This document shows positions 1 through 5,472 of a DNA stretch of 8,450 bases, piece after piece. Numbering within the stretch: the stretch's first letter is position 1; each line of letters begins with the position of its first letter. Below the pieces are notes generated by a model. The model was not told the DNA's origin. It did not search any database and saw only the letters and a program-made list of their open reading frames with translations. The position numbers and the translations under genes were made by a program. Origin of the DNA: 66-474 sp050738155 (GTDB lineage: Bacteria; Pseudomonadota; Gammaproteobacteria; Xanthomonadales; Rhodanobacteraceae); the NCBI GenBank assembly GCA_050738155.1, contig JBOHYW010000159.1:1-8450 (forward strand), written 5' to 3'.

Positions 1-38
1 TTCCACCCGCAAACTGCGCGGGCGGCCCCGGAATGACG
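1..38. repeat. Palindromic repeat, left part cut by the window edge
   Basis: The first bases contain a small hairpin: CCCGC at 6-10 pairs with GCGGG at 18-22 around a 7-nt loop. This is followed by GGAATGACG at 30-38. The window opens with TTCC, which is the tail of the complementary string CGTCATTCC. This suggests a palindromic intergenic repeat whose left arm begins just outside the window. The truncation makes the assignment uncertain. No coding potential is evident here. Confidence 0.35.
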
Positions 39-58
39 AGCAAAAAACAACCGGCAGC

Positions 59-146
59 GTAGGTTGGGCTGACGCCGGATTCATCGGCGGAAGCCCAAGG
101 TCGCCCGCGCATTGTGTTGGGCTTCGCAAAGCTCAGCCCAACCTAC
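59..146. repeat. Nested palindromic element with GTAGGTTGGGC ends
   Basis: The arms GTAGGTTGGGCTGA (59-72) and TCAGCCCAACCTAC (133-146) are perfect 14-bp reverse complements enclosing 60 nt. Inside lies a second perfect 9-bp inverted repeat, GAAGCCCAA (90-98) with TTGGGCTTC (117-125). A short GCTT/AAGC hairpin lies beside the right arm. From memory, intergenic elements with GTAGGTTGGGC ends recur in many gammaproteobacterial genomes, but only one copy is visible here. It carries no gene and sits downstream of rsgA. Confidence 0.75.
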
Positions 147-154
147 ATCGCTTT

Positions 155-223
155 CGTGGGAGCGCGCTCTGTGCGCGAAACGGGTCGGTTTGCGAAGCGG
201 TCGCCTGCACGCAGGCTCCTACC
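155..223. repeat. Pair of REP-like units in opposite orientation
   Basis: One unit at about 155-180 reads CGTGGGAGCGCGCTCTGTGC followed by GCGAAA. The second unit, at 201-223, is in reverse orientation: TCGCCTGCACGCAGGCTCC then TACC. It contains the hairpin GCCTGC-AC-GCAGGC at 203-216. Read on its own strand the second unit begins GGTAGGAGCCTGC. Both share a GxGGGAGC or GTAGGAGC head followed by a GC palindrome. The head-to-head arrangement resembles the paired REP/BIME structures that RAYT transposases mobilise. No RAYT gene is in this window. Confidence 0.65.
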
Positions 224-235
224 CCGCTGATTGTT

Positions 236-259
236 GCAGGAGCGAGCGTGCTCACGGCC
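236..259 (+). repeat. REP-like unit, GCAGGAGC head
   Basis: GCAGGAGCGAGCGTGCTCAC followed by GGCC has the GGAGC head of the other units and a short GAGC-GT-GCTC hairpin at 244-253. A degenerate relative in reverse orientation occurs at 5334-5356. It is the third unit of the cluster between the window start and rsgA. Confidence 0.55.
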
Positions 260-271
260 AAGACCGCGAGC

Positions 272-325
272 AGTCGCCCGCGGTTCGATTGGTGCAACGA
301 ATTGTCGCGGGACGACTGCGCGACA
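272..325. repeat. Overlapping inverted repeats just past the rsgA stop
   Basis: AGTCGCCCGCG at 272-282 matches the reverse complement of CGCGGGACGACT at 306-317, with one inserted base. Overlapping this, TGTCGCG (303-309) pairs with CGCGACA (319-325). The second hairpin lies only 8 nt beyond the rsgA stop codon and could end or protect the rsgA transcript. Read in the rsgA direction it is not followed by a T run, so it is not a canonical intrinsic terminator. The remaining DNA between 1 and 333 shows no supportable gene. Confidence 0.4.
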
Positions 326-333
326 CACCGACG

Positions 334-1389
334 CTACTCCCGCTCCTGCCAATCCCGGCGGCGTTGCGAGCGGATCGGTTCGTGGCTGCCGTGCATGCGA
401 TCTTCGAAGCGCGCGGCTTGTTCTTCGCGCTGGTCGTGCAGTTTCAGGTAATGCCTCCAGCGTTCCGGGTCGAGTTCGCCGTCTTCGAGCGCCTCGCGTA
501 CCGCGCAGCCGGGTTCGCTGGCGTGGCCGCAATCGGCGAAGCGGCATTGCCCGGTGAGCGCGTCGATGTCGGCGAACAGTTCCAGATCTTCTTCGCCGGT
601 CAGCTTCAGTTCGCGCATACCGGGCGTGTCGATCAGGCAGGCGCCACTCGGTAGCGGCAGCAGTGCGCGGTGGGTGGTGGTGTGGCGACCGTGATCATCG
701 GTCGCGCGGGTCGCGGCGGTGGCCATGCGGTCTTCGCCGAGCAAGGTATTGGTGAGCGTCGATTTGCCGGCGCCGGACGAGCCGACCAATGCGGCGGTGA
801 CGCCGGGCGCGAGGTGGGCTTCCAGCACGGCGACGCTGGTCGTGTCCTTGCCGTTGATCGTTACCACCGGAGTTTGTGCTGGCAGGCGCTCGCGTAGCGC
901 CGCCACCGCGTCCTCGGCTTCGGCCGAGTCCACCTTGTCGAGCTTGGTCAATACCACCACCGCATGTGCGCCCGAGCCTTCGATCAACGCCAGGTAGCGC
1001 TCGATCCGCGCGGGATTGAAATCGCCGTCCAGACCGGTCAACACCAGCACGACGTCGAGATTGGTGGCGATGGTCTGGCGTGCATAGCGTTCGCCAGCCG
1101 CGGCACGCGCGAGCACGCTGCGGCGCGGCAACACTTCCACGATGTGCGGCGGAGTGCCCGCTTCGATGACCACGAAATCGCCGACCGCCGGGCGCTCGGC
1201 AGGATCGAGGTTGCGCTTCAGGAACTTCGGCGCCGGTTGCGCGTTGAACGCGTGTTCACCGTCGTGGACTTCGTACCCGGCACGGTGCTGGGCCGAGACA
1301 CGGGCGAGGGTTTGCGAGTCGGTGAGGGGCGGCGGATCGTCGCGCCAGCCGATGCGCTGCGACGCCGATTGCGTGGAGACGGTTGCCAT
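334..1389 (-). CDS. rsgA: Ribosome small subunit-dependent GTPase RsgA (YjeQ)
   Basis: RsgA is a circularly permuted GTPase that binds the 30S subunit late in maturation and helps release assembly factors such as RimM or RbfA. The 351-residue product has the family's permuted motif order. G4 is TKLD (148-151), the Walker A/G1 loop GSSGAGKST (203-211), a G2-type HTTTH (236-240), then G3 DTPGMRE (254-260). A zinc site follows with Cys282, Cys287, His289 and Cys295. The N-terminal part, about residues 25-90, fits the OB-fold. I chose ATG 1389 because the RIGW segment then lies close to the N-terminus, as I recall for xanthomonad homologues. An in-frame ATG at 1482 would add 31 residues without recognisable features. 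Neither start has a strong Shine-Dalgarno sequence. The gene runs divergently from the SGNH hydrolase gene. The partner orn, frequent in other gammaproteobacteria, is not seen here. Confidence 0.95.
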   Translation of the reverse strand: MATVSTQSASQRIGWRDDPPPLTDSQTLARVSAQHRAGYEVHDGEHAFNAQPAPKFLKRNLDPAERPAVGDFVVIEAGTPPHIVEVLPRRSVLARAAAGERYARQTIATNLDVVLVLTGLDGDFNPARIERYLALIEGSGAHAVVVLTKLDKVDSAEAEDAVAALRERLPAQTPVVTINGKDTTSVAVLEAHLAPGVTAALVGSSGAGKSTLTNTLLGEDRMATAATRATDDHGRHTTTHRALLPLPSGACLIDTPGMRELKLTGEEDLELFADIDALTGQCRFADCGHASEPGCAVREALEDGELDPERWRHYLKLHDQREEQAARFEDRMHGSHEPIRSQRRRDWQERE

Positions 1390-1561
1390 GGACGGGATAG
1401 CCGGTCCGGGGAGGTCGCGGTGGTGTTTTCGAACCTGGAAATCAGCGCTAGCATGCCCGATTCCGCGATCAATTGCAGCCATGCGCCAAATCGTCGTTCA
1501 TCGAGGCTTGCATTTTGCCGAGGTCGGCTCCGCGATCCACGGCATGTGGTCGGCCTGAAGC

Positions 1562-2173
1562 ATGCCATCTTCGTTCCTTGCATTGGGCGATTCCTACACG
1601 ATCGGCGAAGGCGTGCCGGCCGCTGCAAGCTGGCCGATGCAACTTGCCGAGCGCCTCCGCAGCGAGGGCGTCGACGTCGATGATCCACGCCTCGTCGCGA
1701 CCACCGGCTGGACCACCGATGAACTGGCGGCCGCGATGGATGCGGAAACATTCGCGCCGCCGTATGCACTGGTGACGTTGCTGATCGGTGTCAACGACCA
1801 GTACCGGGGGCGGTCGCTCGACGAGTACCGCGAGCAGTTTCGGGTGCTGCTGTGTCGCGCGATCGCGCTGGCCGGCGGCATTGCGCCGCGTGTCGTGGTG
1901 GTGTCGATTCCCGACTGGGGCGTGACGGCTTTTGCTCGCAGTAGCAACCGGGGTCGTGTGCAGGTGGCCGATCAGATCGACGCGTTCAACGAGGCAGCGC
2001 GGAGCGAGGTCGAAGCGTCGGGTGCGTGCTGGGCGGATGTCACCCCGATTTCACGCGCGCCGGAAGCACGCGACGAACTGGTCGCCGACGGGTTGCATCC
2101 TTCGGGCGCGCAATACGCGCGCTGGGTGGAGGCGGTGCTGCCGGTGGCGCTCGAGATTCTGCGGGCCGCCTGA
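1562..2173 (+). CDS. SGNH/GDSL-family hydrolase, cytoplasmic
   Basis: This 203-residue protein is a compact SGNH-fold esterase, lipase or acyl-hydrolase-like enzyme. Block I is GDSYTIGEG (residues 9-17) with the candidate nucleophile Ser11. The block II glycine is probably Gly49 in the TTGW segment. Block III is IGVND with Asn78. Block V is DGLHP with catalytic Asp176 and His179, so all four signature residues are present. Block I starts nine residues from the N-terminus and no signal peptide precedes it, so the enzyme is probably cytoplasmic. The start is ATG 1562, preceded only by a weak purine stretch (TGAAG). The gene is divergent from rsgA with 172 bp between their starts. lspA follows on the same strand after 148 bp. 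Substrate cannot be inferred. The family includes thioesterases, carbohydrate esterases and phospholipases. Confidence 0.88.
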   Translation: MPSSFLALGDSYTIGEGVPAAASWPMQLAERLRSEGVDVDDPRLVATTGWTTDELAAAMDAETFAPPYALVTLLIGVNDQYRGRSLDEYREQFRVLLCRAIALAGGIAPRVVVVSIPDWGVTAFARSSNRGRVQVADQIDAFNEAARSEVEASGACWADVTPISRAPEARDELVADGLHPSGAQYARWVEAVLPVALEILRAA

Positions 2174-2174
2174 C

Positions 2175-2212
2175 TGGTCGGCGAGCATGCGCGTGGTCGG
2201 CAAGCATGCACG
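2175..2212 (+). repeat. Two-copy tandem duplication of a 19-mer
   Basis: TGGTCGGCGAGCATGCGCG (2175-2193) is followed immediately by TGGTCGGCAAGCATGCACG (2194-2212). The copies differ at two positions, both G to A. The duplication starts two bases after the stop codon of the SGNH hydrolase gene. Each copy contains the palindrome GCATGC. It lies in the leader region before lspA. Confidence 0.8.
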
Positions 2213-2223
2213 GGTTGCTTCCC

Positions 2224-2245
2224 CCTTCGCTCTTCGGGCCGAAGG
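2224..2245 (+). other. Small hairpin in the lspA leader
   Basis: CCTTCG (2224-2229) can pair with CGAAGG (2240-2245). Alternatively the inner CTTCG (2232-2236) can pair with CGAAG (2240-2244) around GGC. No T run follows, so it is not an intrinsic terminator. It is followed by GGAGGT at 2244-2249, which resembles a Shine-Dalgarno sequence but is too far from any matching start. A role in the lspA leader is possible but unproven. Confidence 0.3.
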
Positions 2246-2264
2246 AGGTTTGCCAACACGCCGT

Positions 2265-2270
2265 TATCAT
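2265..2270 (+). promoter_or_regulatory. Possible -10 box for lspA
   Basis: TATCAT matches the sigma-70 -10 consensus at five of six positions and lies about 50 bp upstream of the lspA start. The corresponding -35 window (about 2242-2247) reads AAGGAG and does not match consensus. The call is therefore weak and rests on one hexamer. Confidence 0.2.
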
Positions 2271-2309
2271 GCGCGCTGCATCCAGCTGCAGTGTGCCACG
2301 GCCGCGAAC

Positions 2310-2313
2310 AGGA
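2310..2313 (+). promoter_or_regulatory. Shine-Dalgarno that fixes the lspA TTG start
   Basis: AGGA lies 8 nt before the TTG at 2322, a normal spacing. Upstream ATG and GTG codons (2269, 2291) are in other reading frames. This site together with protein length picks TTG 2322 as the lspA start. Confidence 0.6.
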
Positions 2314-2321
2314 AATCCGTC

Positions 2322-2822
2322 TTGAAACTCCCCAAACCCAACGCGTTGATCTGGCTGCTGCTGTCGGCGGCCGTGATTGCACTCGACCAGATCACCAAAG
2401 CGCTGGTGCGGGACTTTCTGGTTCCGTACATGCCGCATGTGGTGATACCGCATTTCCTCAACTGGACGCTGGCCTACAACCGCGGCGCGGCTTTCAGTTT
2501 CCTGGCCGGTTCGTCCGGTTGGCAAACCTGGCTGTTCGGCGCACTGGCGGTCGCGGTCAGCATCGGGCTGATCGTGTGGCTCGCACGCACTCAGCGCGGT
2601 GACTGGCGCACTGCGTTGCCGGTCGCGTTGATCATCGGTGGCGCGCTCGGCAACCTCGTCGACCGCCTCGTGCATGGCCGCGTCACCGATTTCATCCAGG
2701 TCTACTGGCACGCGTGGTATTTCCCCGCTTTCAACGTGGCCGATTCGGCGATCACGGTGGGCGCGGTGATCCTTATAGCATTTGGATTGTTCGGCGGAAG
2801 CGCCAAGCCTGATTCGAAGTAG
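2322..2822 (+). CDS. lspA: Lipoprotein signal peptidase (signal peptidase II) LspA
   Basis: LspA is an inner-membrane aspartyl protease that removes the signal peptide from diacylated prolipoproteins. The 166-residue product is typical in length. It has four predicted membrane segments, roughly residues 8-27, 52-64/70-88, 96-113 and 141-158. It carries the two conserved catalytic motifs: GNLVDR with Asp114 and NVADS with Asp141. These coincide with the Asp114/Asp141 numbering known for the E. coli enzyme. Conserved NWTLAYNRGAAFSF also fits the family. The start is TTG 2322. The longer open frame upstream (from 1932) is arginine-rich out-of-frame translation of the hydrolase gene and is rejected. 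lspA is commonly beside ileS and ispH, but here it sits between an SGNH hydrolase gene and sucC. Neither ileS nor ispH is in the window. Confidence 0.95.
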   Translation: MKLPKPNALIWLLLSAAVIALDQITKALVRDFLVPYMPHVVIPHFLNWTLAYNRGAAFSFLAGSSGWQTWLFGALAVAVSIGLIVWLARTQRGDWRTALPVALIIGGALGNLVDRLVHGRVTDFIQVYWHAWYFPAFNVADSAITVGAVILIAFGLFGGSAKPDSK

Positions 2823-2916
2823 CTGTTGTGAGAAATCAGGCCACGGATCGCCGTTCTGGTGCTGATGGTCGACAAGCCTACGGAGTTCGTGAGTCCAAAA
2901 CGAAGTGGCGAGCATG

Positions 2917-2957
2917 GATGGTCGCACCAATCCCCCTACTTGGTGGACATGACCATC
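2917..2957 (+). other. Long interrupted hairpin upstream of sucC
   Basis: GATGGTC (2917-2923) pairs with GACCATC (2951-2957). Inside it, CACCAA (2925-2930) pairs with TTGGTG (2940-2945). The loop is TCCCCCTAC, and a one-base versus five-base internal bulge separates the two stems, giving 13 base pairs in all. It lies about 110 bp before the sucC start. No T run follows, so it is not a standard terminator of lspA. It could be a regulatory leader structure, an operator or a degenerate repeat. The rest of 2823-3064 shows no gene. Confidence 0.5.
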
Positions 2958-3064
2958 GTGCGCCGCAACAATAGGCGGCTGTCATGCCTGCGTGACCTCT
3001 GCCCGCGGCGTGGGACGGCGGCCTTTGCCGCTGCCGGCATCTTTCAGGAACACGAGGCTCTTGC

Positions 3065-4231
3065 ATGAATTTTCACGAATATCAGGCCAAGCAGTTGTTC
3101 GCCGAATTCGGCATCGCGGTGCCGCCCGGCAAGGTCGCAGCGACCCCCGCCGAAGCGGTGGAAGCCGCCAAGGCATTGGGTGGCGAGCAATGGATGGTGA
3201 AAGCGCAGATCCACGCCGGTGGGCGCGGCAAGGCCGGCGGCGTCAAGTTCTGCAAGTCGCAGGACGAGGTGAAAGCCGCCGCGACAAGCATGCTCGGCAA
3301 GAACATGGCGACCTACCAGTCGGGTGGCCGCGAGCTGCCGGTGAACCTGGTGCTGGTCACCGAGGCCACCGACATCGCCAAGGAACTGTACCTCTCCGTG
3401 TTGGTCGATCGCGGCGACAAGGCGGTCACCTTCATCGCCTCGGCGCGCGGCGGTGTCGACATCGAGCAGGTCGCGCGCGAGACGCCGGACGAAATCCATA
3501 CCGTCACGGTGAACTTCACCGAAGGCCTGCAGCCGTACCAGTGCCGTGAACTCGGTTTCGCGCTGGGCCTCACCGGCAAGCAGGTCAACCAGCTCTCCAA
3601 GATCATGCTGGGCCTGTACAAGCTGTTCAACGCGAAAGACCTCTCACTGGTCGAGTTGAATCCGCTGGCGATCGTTGCGTCCGGTGACCTGATGGCGCTG
3701 GATGGCAAGGTCAACTCCGACGACAACGCCGAGTTCCGGCATCCGGAATTGGCCGCGATGCGCGACGTGTCGCAGGAAGACAAGGCCGAGGCCGAAGCTG
3801 CGGCCGAACATCTGAATTACGTGACGATGGACGGCTCGATCGGCTGCATGGTCAATGGCGCCGGTCTTGCGATGGCGACCATGGACGTGATCAAGCTGGC
3901 CGGCGGCGAGCCCGCGAACTTCCTCGACGTCGGTGGCGGCGCCACCAAGGAAAGGGTGACCGCGGCGTTCAAGCTGATCCTGTCTTCCCCGAAAGTGAGC
4001 TGCATCCTGGTCAACATCTTCGGCGGCATCGTGCGCTGCGATTTGATCGCCGAGGGCATCATCGCGGCGGTGAAAGAGGTTGGTCTGAAGATTCCGGTGG
4101 TGGTTCGCCTCGAGGGCACCAACGTCGAGAAGGGGCGCGAGTTGCTCGGGCAATCCGGCCTCAAGATCACGCCCGCCAACGATTTGAACGACGCCGCGCA
4201 GAAAGCCGTTGCAGCGGCGAAGGCTGCGTAA
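3065..4231 (+). CDS. sucC: Succinyl-CoA synthetase (ADP-forming) beta subunit
   Basis: SucC is the nucleotide-binding subunit of the TCA-cycle enzyme that interconverts succinyl-CoA with succinate, making ATP by substrate-level phosphorylation. The product is 388 residues, the usual length. It begins with the characteristic MNFHEYQAKQLF. An N-terminal ATP-grasp domain includes the Lys46 region, the glycine-rich GGRGKAGG (52-59) and ELNP (197-200) with the metal and nucleotide ligands. The C-terminal CoA-ligase domain includes NGAGLAM (264-270), FLDVGGGA (286-293) and NIFGGIVRCD (317-326). ATG 3065 is preceded by GAGG at 7 nt spacing, with an additional AGGA further upstream. The 174-bp gap to sucD is unusually long for this gene pair. 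Confidence 0.98.
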   Translation: MNFHEYQAKQLFAEFGIAVPPGKVAATPAEAVEAAKALGGEQWMVKAQIHAGGRGKAGGVKFCKSQDEVKAAATSMLGKNMATYQSGGRELPVNLVLVTEATDIAKELYLSVLVDRGDKAVTFIASARGGVDIEQVARETPDEIHTVTVNFTEGLQPYQCRELGFALGLTGKQVNQLSKIMLGLYKLFNAKDLSLVELNPLAIVASGDLMALDGKVNSDDNAEFRHPELAAMRDVSQEDKAEAEAAAEHLNYVTMDGSIGCMVNGAGLAMATMDVIKLAGGEPANFLDVGGGATKERVTAAFKLILSSPKVSCILVNIFGGIVRCDLIAEGIIAAVKEVGLKIPVVVRLEGTNVEKGRELLGQSGLKITPANDLNDAAQKAVAAAKAA

Positions 4232-4257
4232 CGATACATATGGGTTCGTCGGCCGCA

Positions 4258-4377
4258 CGTTTTTTTGCCCCCTTGAGTCAAGGGGGCGGCATCGCCGCAA
4301 CGCGGCGATGCGGGGGTTGTGGAAGCATGCCCCGGGCACGCCGCGCAGCGGCGCCCCACGCTGGTCGAAGTCTCGAC
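4258..4377. repeat. Four-hairpin cluster between sucC and sucD
   Basis: The gap contains a T7 run (4260-4266), then a series of hairpins. GCCCCCTTG-AGT-CAAGGGGGC (4267-4287) is a perfect 9-bp stem. GCATCGCCGC (4289-4298) pairs perfectly with GCGGCGATGC (4302-4311) around AAC. CGCCGC-GCA-GCGGCG spans 4339-4353. GTCGA-AGTC-TCGAC spans 4364-4377. The T run lies before the first hairpin, not after it, so the structure is not an intrinsic terminator on either strand. It looks like an inserted palindromic repeat or an RNA processing and stability element. The hairpins end 14 bp before the sucD Shine-Dalgarno sequence. Confidence 0.7.
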
Positions 4378-4390
4378 ACGACACGAATTT

Positions 4391-4396
4391 GAAGGA
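4391..4396 (+). promoter_or_regulatory. Shine-Dalgarno of sucD
   Basis: GAAGGA lies 9 nt before ATG 4406 and sets the sucD start. It rules out the longer in-frame reading from 4319, whose extra residues are translated repeat DNA. The separate site shows that sucD does not depend on translational coupling to sucC. Confidence 0.75.
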
Positions 4397-4405
4397 CTCC
4401 AGAAC

Positions 4406-5278
4406 ATGAGCGTTCTTGTCAACAAAAACACCAAAGTCATCTGCCAAGGCTTTACCGGCCACCAAGGCACCTTCCATTCCGAACAGGCGCTGGAATACGG
4501 CACCAAACTGGTAGGCGGCGTCACGCCGGGCAAGGGCGGCAGCGAGCACATCGGCCTGCCGGTCTTCAATACCGTGCGCGAAGCCGTTGACGACACTGGC
4601 GCCGACGCGTCGGTGATCTTCGTGCCGCCGCCGTTCGCGGCTGACGCGATCCTTGAAGCCGCCGCTGCCGGCATCCGCGTGATCGTCGCGATTACCGAAG
4701 GCATCCCGGTGCTCGACATGCTGCGCGTCAAGAACGTGCTGAAGGAATATCCCGATACCGTGCTGATCGGGCCAAACTGTCCCGGCATCATCACGCCCGG
4801 CGAGTGCAAGATCGGCATCATGCCCGGCCACATCCACAAGCCCGGCAAGGTCGCGATCGTGTCGCGCTCGGGAACGCTCACCTACGAAGCCGTGTACCAG
4901 ACCACCAACGTGGGCTTGGGCCAATCCACGGTCATCGGCATCGGCGGCGACCCGATCAACGGCATGAACTTCATCGATTGCCTGAAGCTGTTCCAGGACG
5001 ACAAGCAGACCGAAGGCATCATCATGGTCGGCGAAATCGGCGGCAGCGCCGAGGAAGAGGCCGCCGAGTTCATCGAGGAGCGCGTCACCAAACCGGTGGT
5101 CGCGTTCATCGCCGGCGCGTCCGCACCGCCCGGCAAGCGGATGGGTCACGCCGGCGCGATTATCTCCGGTGGCAAAGGCACCGCGGCGGCCAAGTTCGCC
5201 GCGCTGGAAAAAGCCGGCGTCACCACCGTGAAATCTCCGGCCGACCTTGGTGCGACACTGGCAAAAAAGATGGGGTAG
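4406..5278 (+). CDS. sucD: Succinyl-CoA synthetase (ADP-forming) alpha subunit
   Basis: SucD binds CoA and carries the phosphohistidine intermediate of succinyl-CoA synthetase. It pairs with SucC. The product is 290 residues, the normal length. The N-terminal CoA-binding Rossmann domain includes GFTGHQGTFH (15-24), GGVTPGKGG (37-45) and FVPPPFAADAI (72-82). The ligase domain contains IGPNCPGII (121-129), IVSRSGTLTYE (151-161) and GEIGG (209-213). The active-site histidine is His248 in GKRMGHAGAI, equivalent to the E. coli phosphohistidine. The stop codon TAG lies inside the first bases of a REP-like unit (GTAGGAGCGCTC), so the repeat abuts the gene with no spacer. Co-transcription with sucC is likely, since both are on the same strand and no terminator is evident. 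Confidence 0.98.
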   Translation: MSVLVNKNTKVICQGFTGHQGTFHSEQALEYGTKLVGGVTPGKGGSEHIGLPVFNTVREAVDDTGADASVIFVPPPFAADAILEAAAAGIRVIVAITEGIPVLDMLRVKNVLKEYPDTVLIGPNCPGIITPGECKIGIMPGHIHKPGKVAIVSRSGTLTYEAVYQTTNVGLGQSTVIGIGGDPINGMNFIDCLKLFQDDKQTEGIIMVGEIGGSAEEEAAEFIEERVTKPVVAFIAGASAPPGKRMGHAGAIISGGKGTAAAKFAALEKAGVTTVKSPADLGATLAKKMG

Positions 5279-5298
5279 GAGCGCTCGTGAGCGCGACC
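5275..5298 (+). repeat. REP-like unit overlapping the sucD stop
   Basis: GTAGGAGCGCTCGTGAGCGC then GACC contains a perfect hairpin GCGCTC-GT-GAGCGC at 5281-5294. Its GTAGGAGC head matches the units at 8221-8244 and 201-223 when these are read on the - strand. The TAG of the head is the sucD stop codon. Confidence 0.7.
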
Positions 5299-5333
5299 AT
5301 TGTTGCGTTATGTACCGTCCACGGCTCAAACTG

Positions 5334-5356
5334 GCCGCCGACACGCTCGTTCCTGC
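5334..5356 (-). repeat. Degenerate REP-like unit, reverse orientation
   Basis: Read on the - strand this begins GCAGGAACGAGCGTGTCGGC. That closely resembles the unit at 236-259, which begins GCAGGAGCGAGCGTGCTCAC. The hairpin has decayed. It lies between two better-conserved units. Confidence 0.4.
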
Positions 5357-5366
5357 GGCAGCAAAG

Positions 5367-5416
5367 GCAAGAGCCTGCATGCAGGCGGCGATCGGCGTCT
5401 GCACTTCCCGCTCTTG
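5367..5416 (+). repeat. REP-like unit with 14-bp perfect palindrome
   Basis: GCCTGCATGCAGGC at 5373-5386 is a perfect 14-bp palindrome inside GCAAGAGCCTGCATGCAGGC then GGCGA. This matches the - strand reading of 201-223 (GTAGGAGCCTGCGTGCAGGC then GA). Terminal CAAGAGC (5368-5374) and GCTCTTG (5410-5416) form a 7-bp inverted repeat bounding the segment. The 194-bp gap between sucD and the oxygenase gene is mostly such repeat DNA. Confidence 0.6.
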
Positions 5417-5472
5417 ACCGAAGCATCGGCGGCCCGTGAAGCATGCAACACTGTTGCAGAGATCCCCGCACC

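Noticed and set aside
112..654. 180-codon + strand frame at the left end
   Set aside because: Most of it is antisense to the rsgA 3' half and the rest is palindromic repeat. No protein features are present.
1449..1454. TAGCAT as -10 box for the SGNH hydrolase gene
   Set aside because: It has only four consensus matches and a poor -35 partner (TTTTCG at 1426-1431 region), so there is not enough support.
964..1683. 239-codon + strand frame spanning rsgA and the divergent gap
   Set aside because: It is antisense to rsgA, has arginine-rich composition and runs into the hydrolase gene in another frame.
1932..2321. N-terminal extension of the lspA frame by 130 codons
   Set aside because: It is arginine-rich translation of the hydrolase gene and the gap in another frame. 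LspA family length and the Shine-Dalgarno at 2310-2313 support TTG 2322.
2040..2930. 296-codon - strand frame opposite lspA
   Set aside because: It is a mirror of lspA and the hydrolase gene, with low-complexity charged composition and no recognisable motif.
4319..4405. 29-codon N-terminal extension of sucD
   Set aside because: It is translated repeat DNA. The normal SucD N-terminus MSVLVNKNTK and the GAAGGA site fix the start at 4406.
3644..5404. 586-codon open frame on the - strand across sucC, the intergenic gap and sucD
   Set aside because: It is antisense to two certain genes. Its product is rich in Arg, Asp, His and Gly without domains, as expected from the complementary strand of GC-rich coding DNA.
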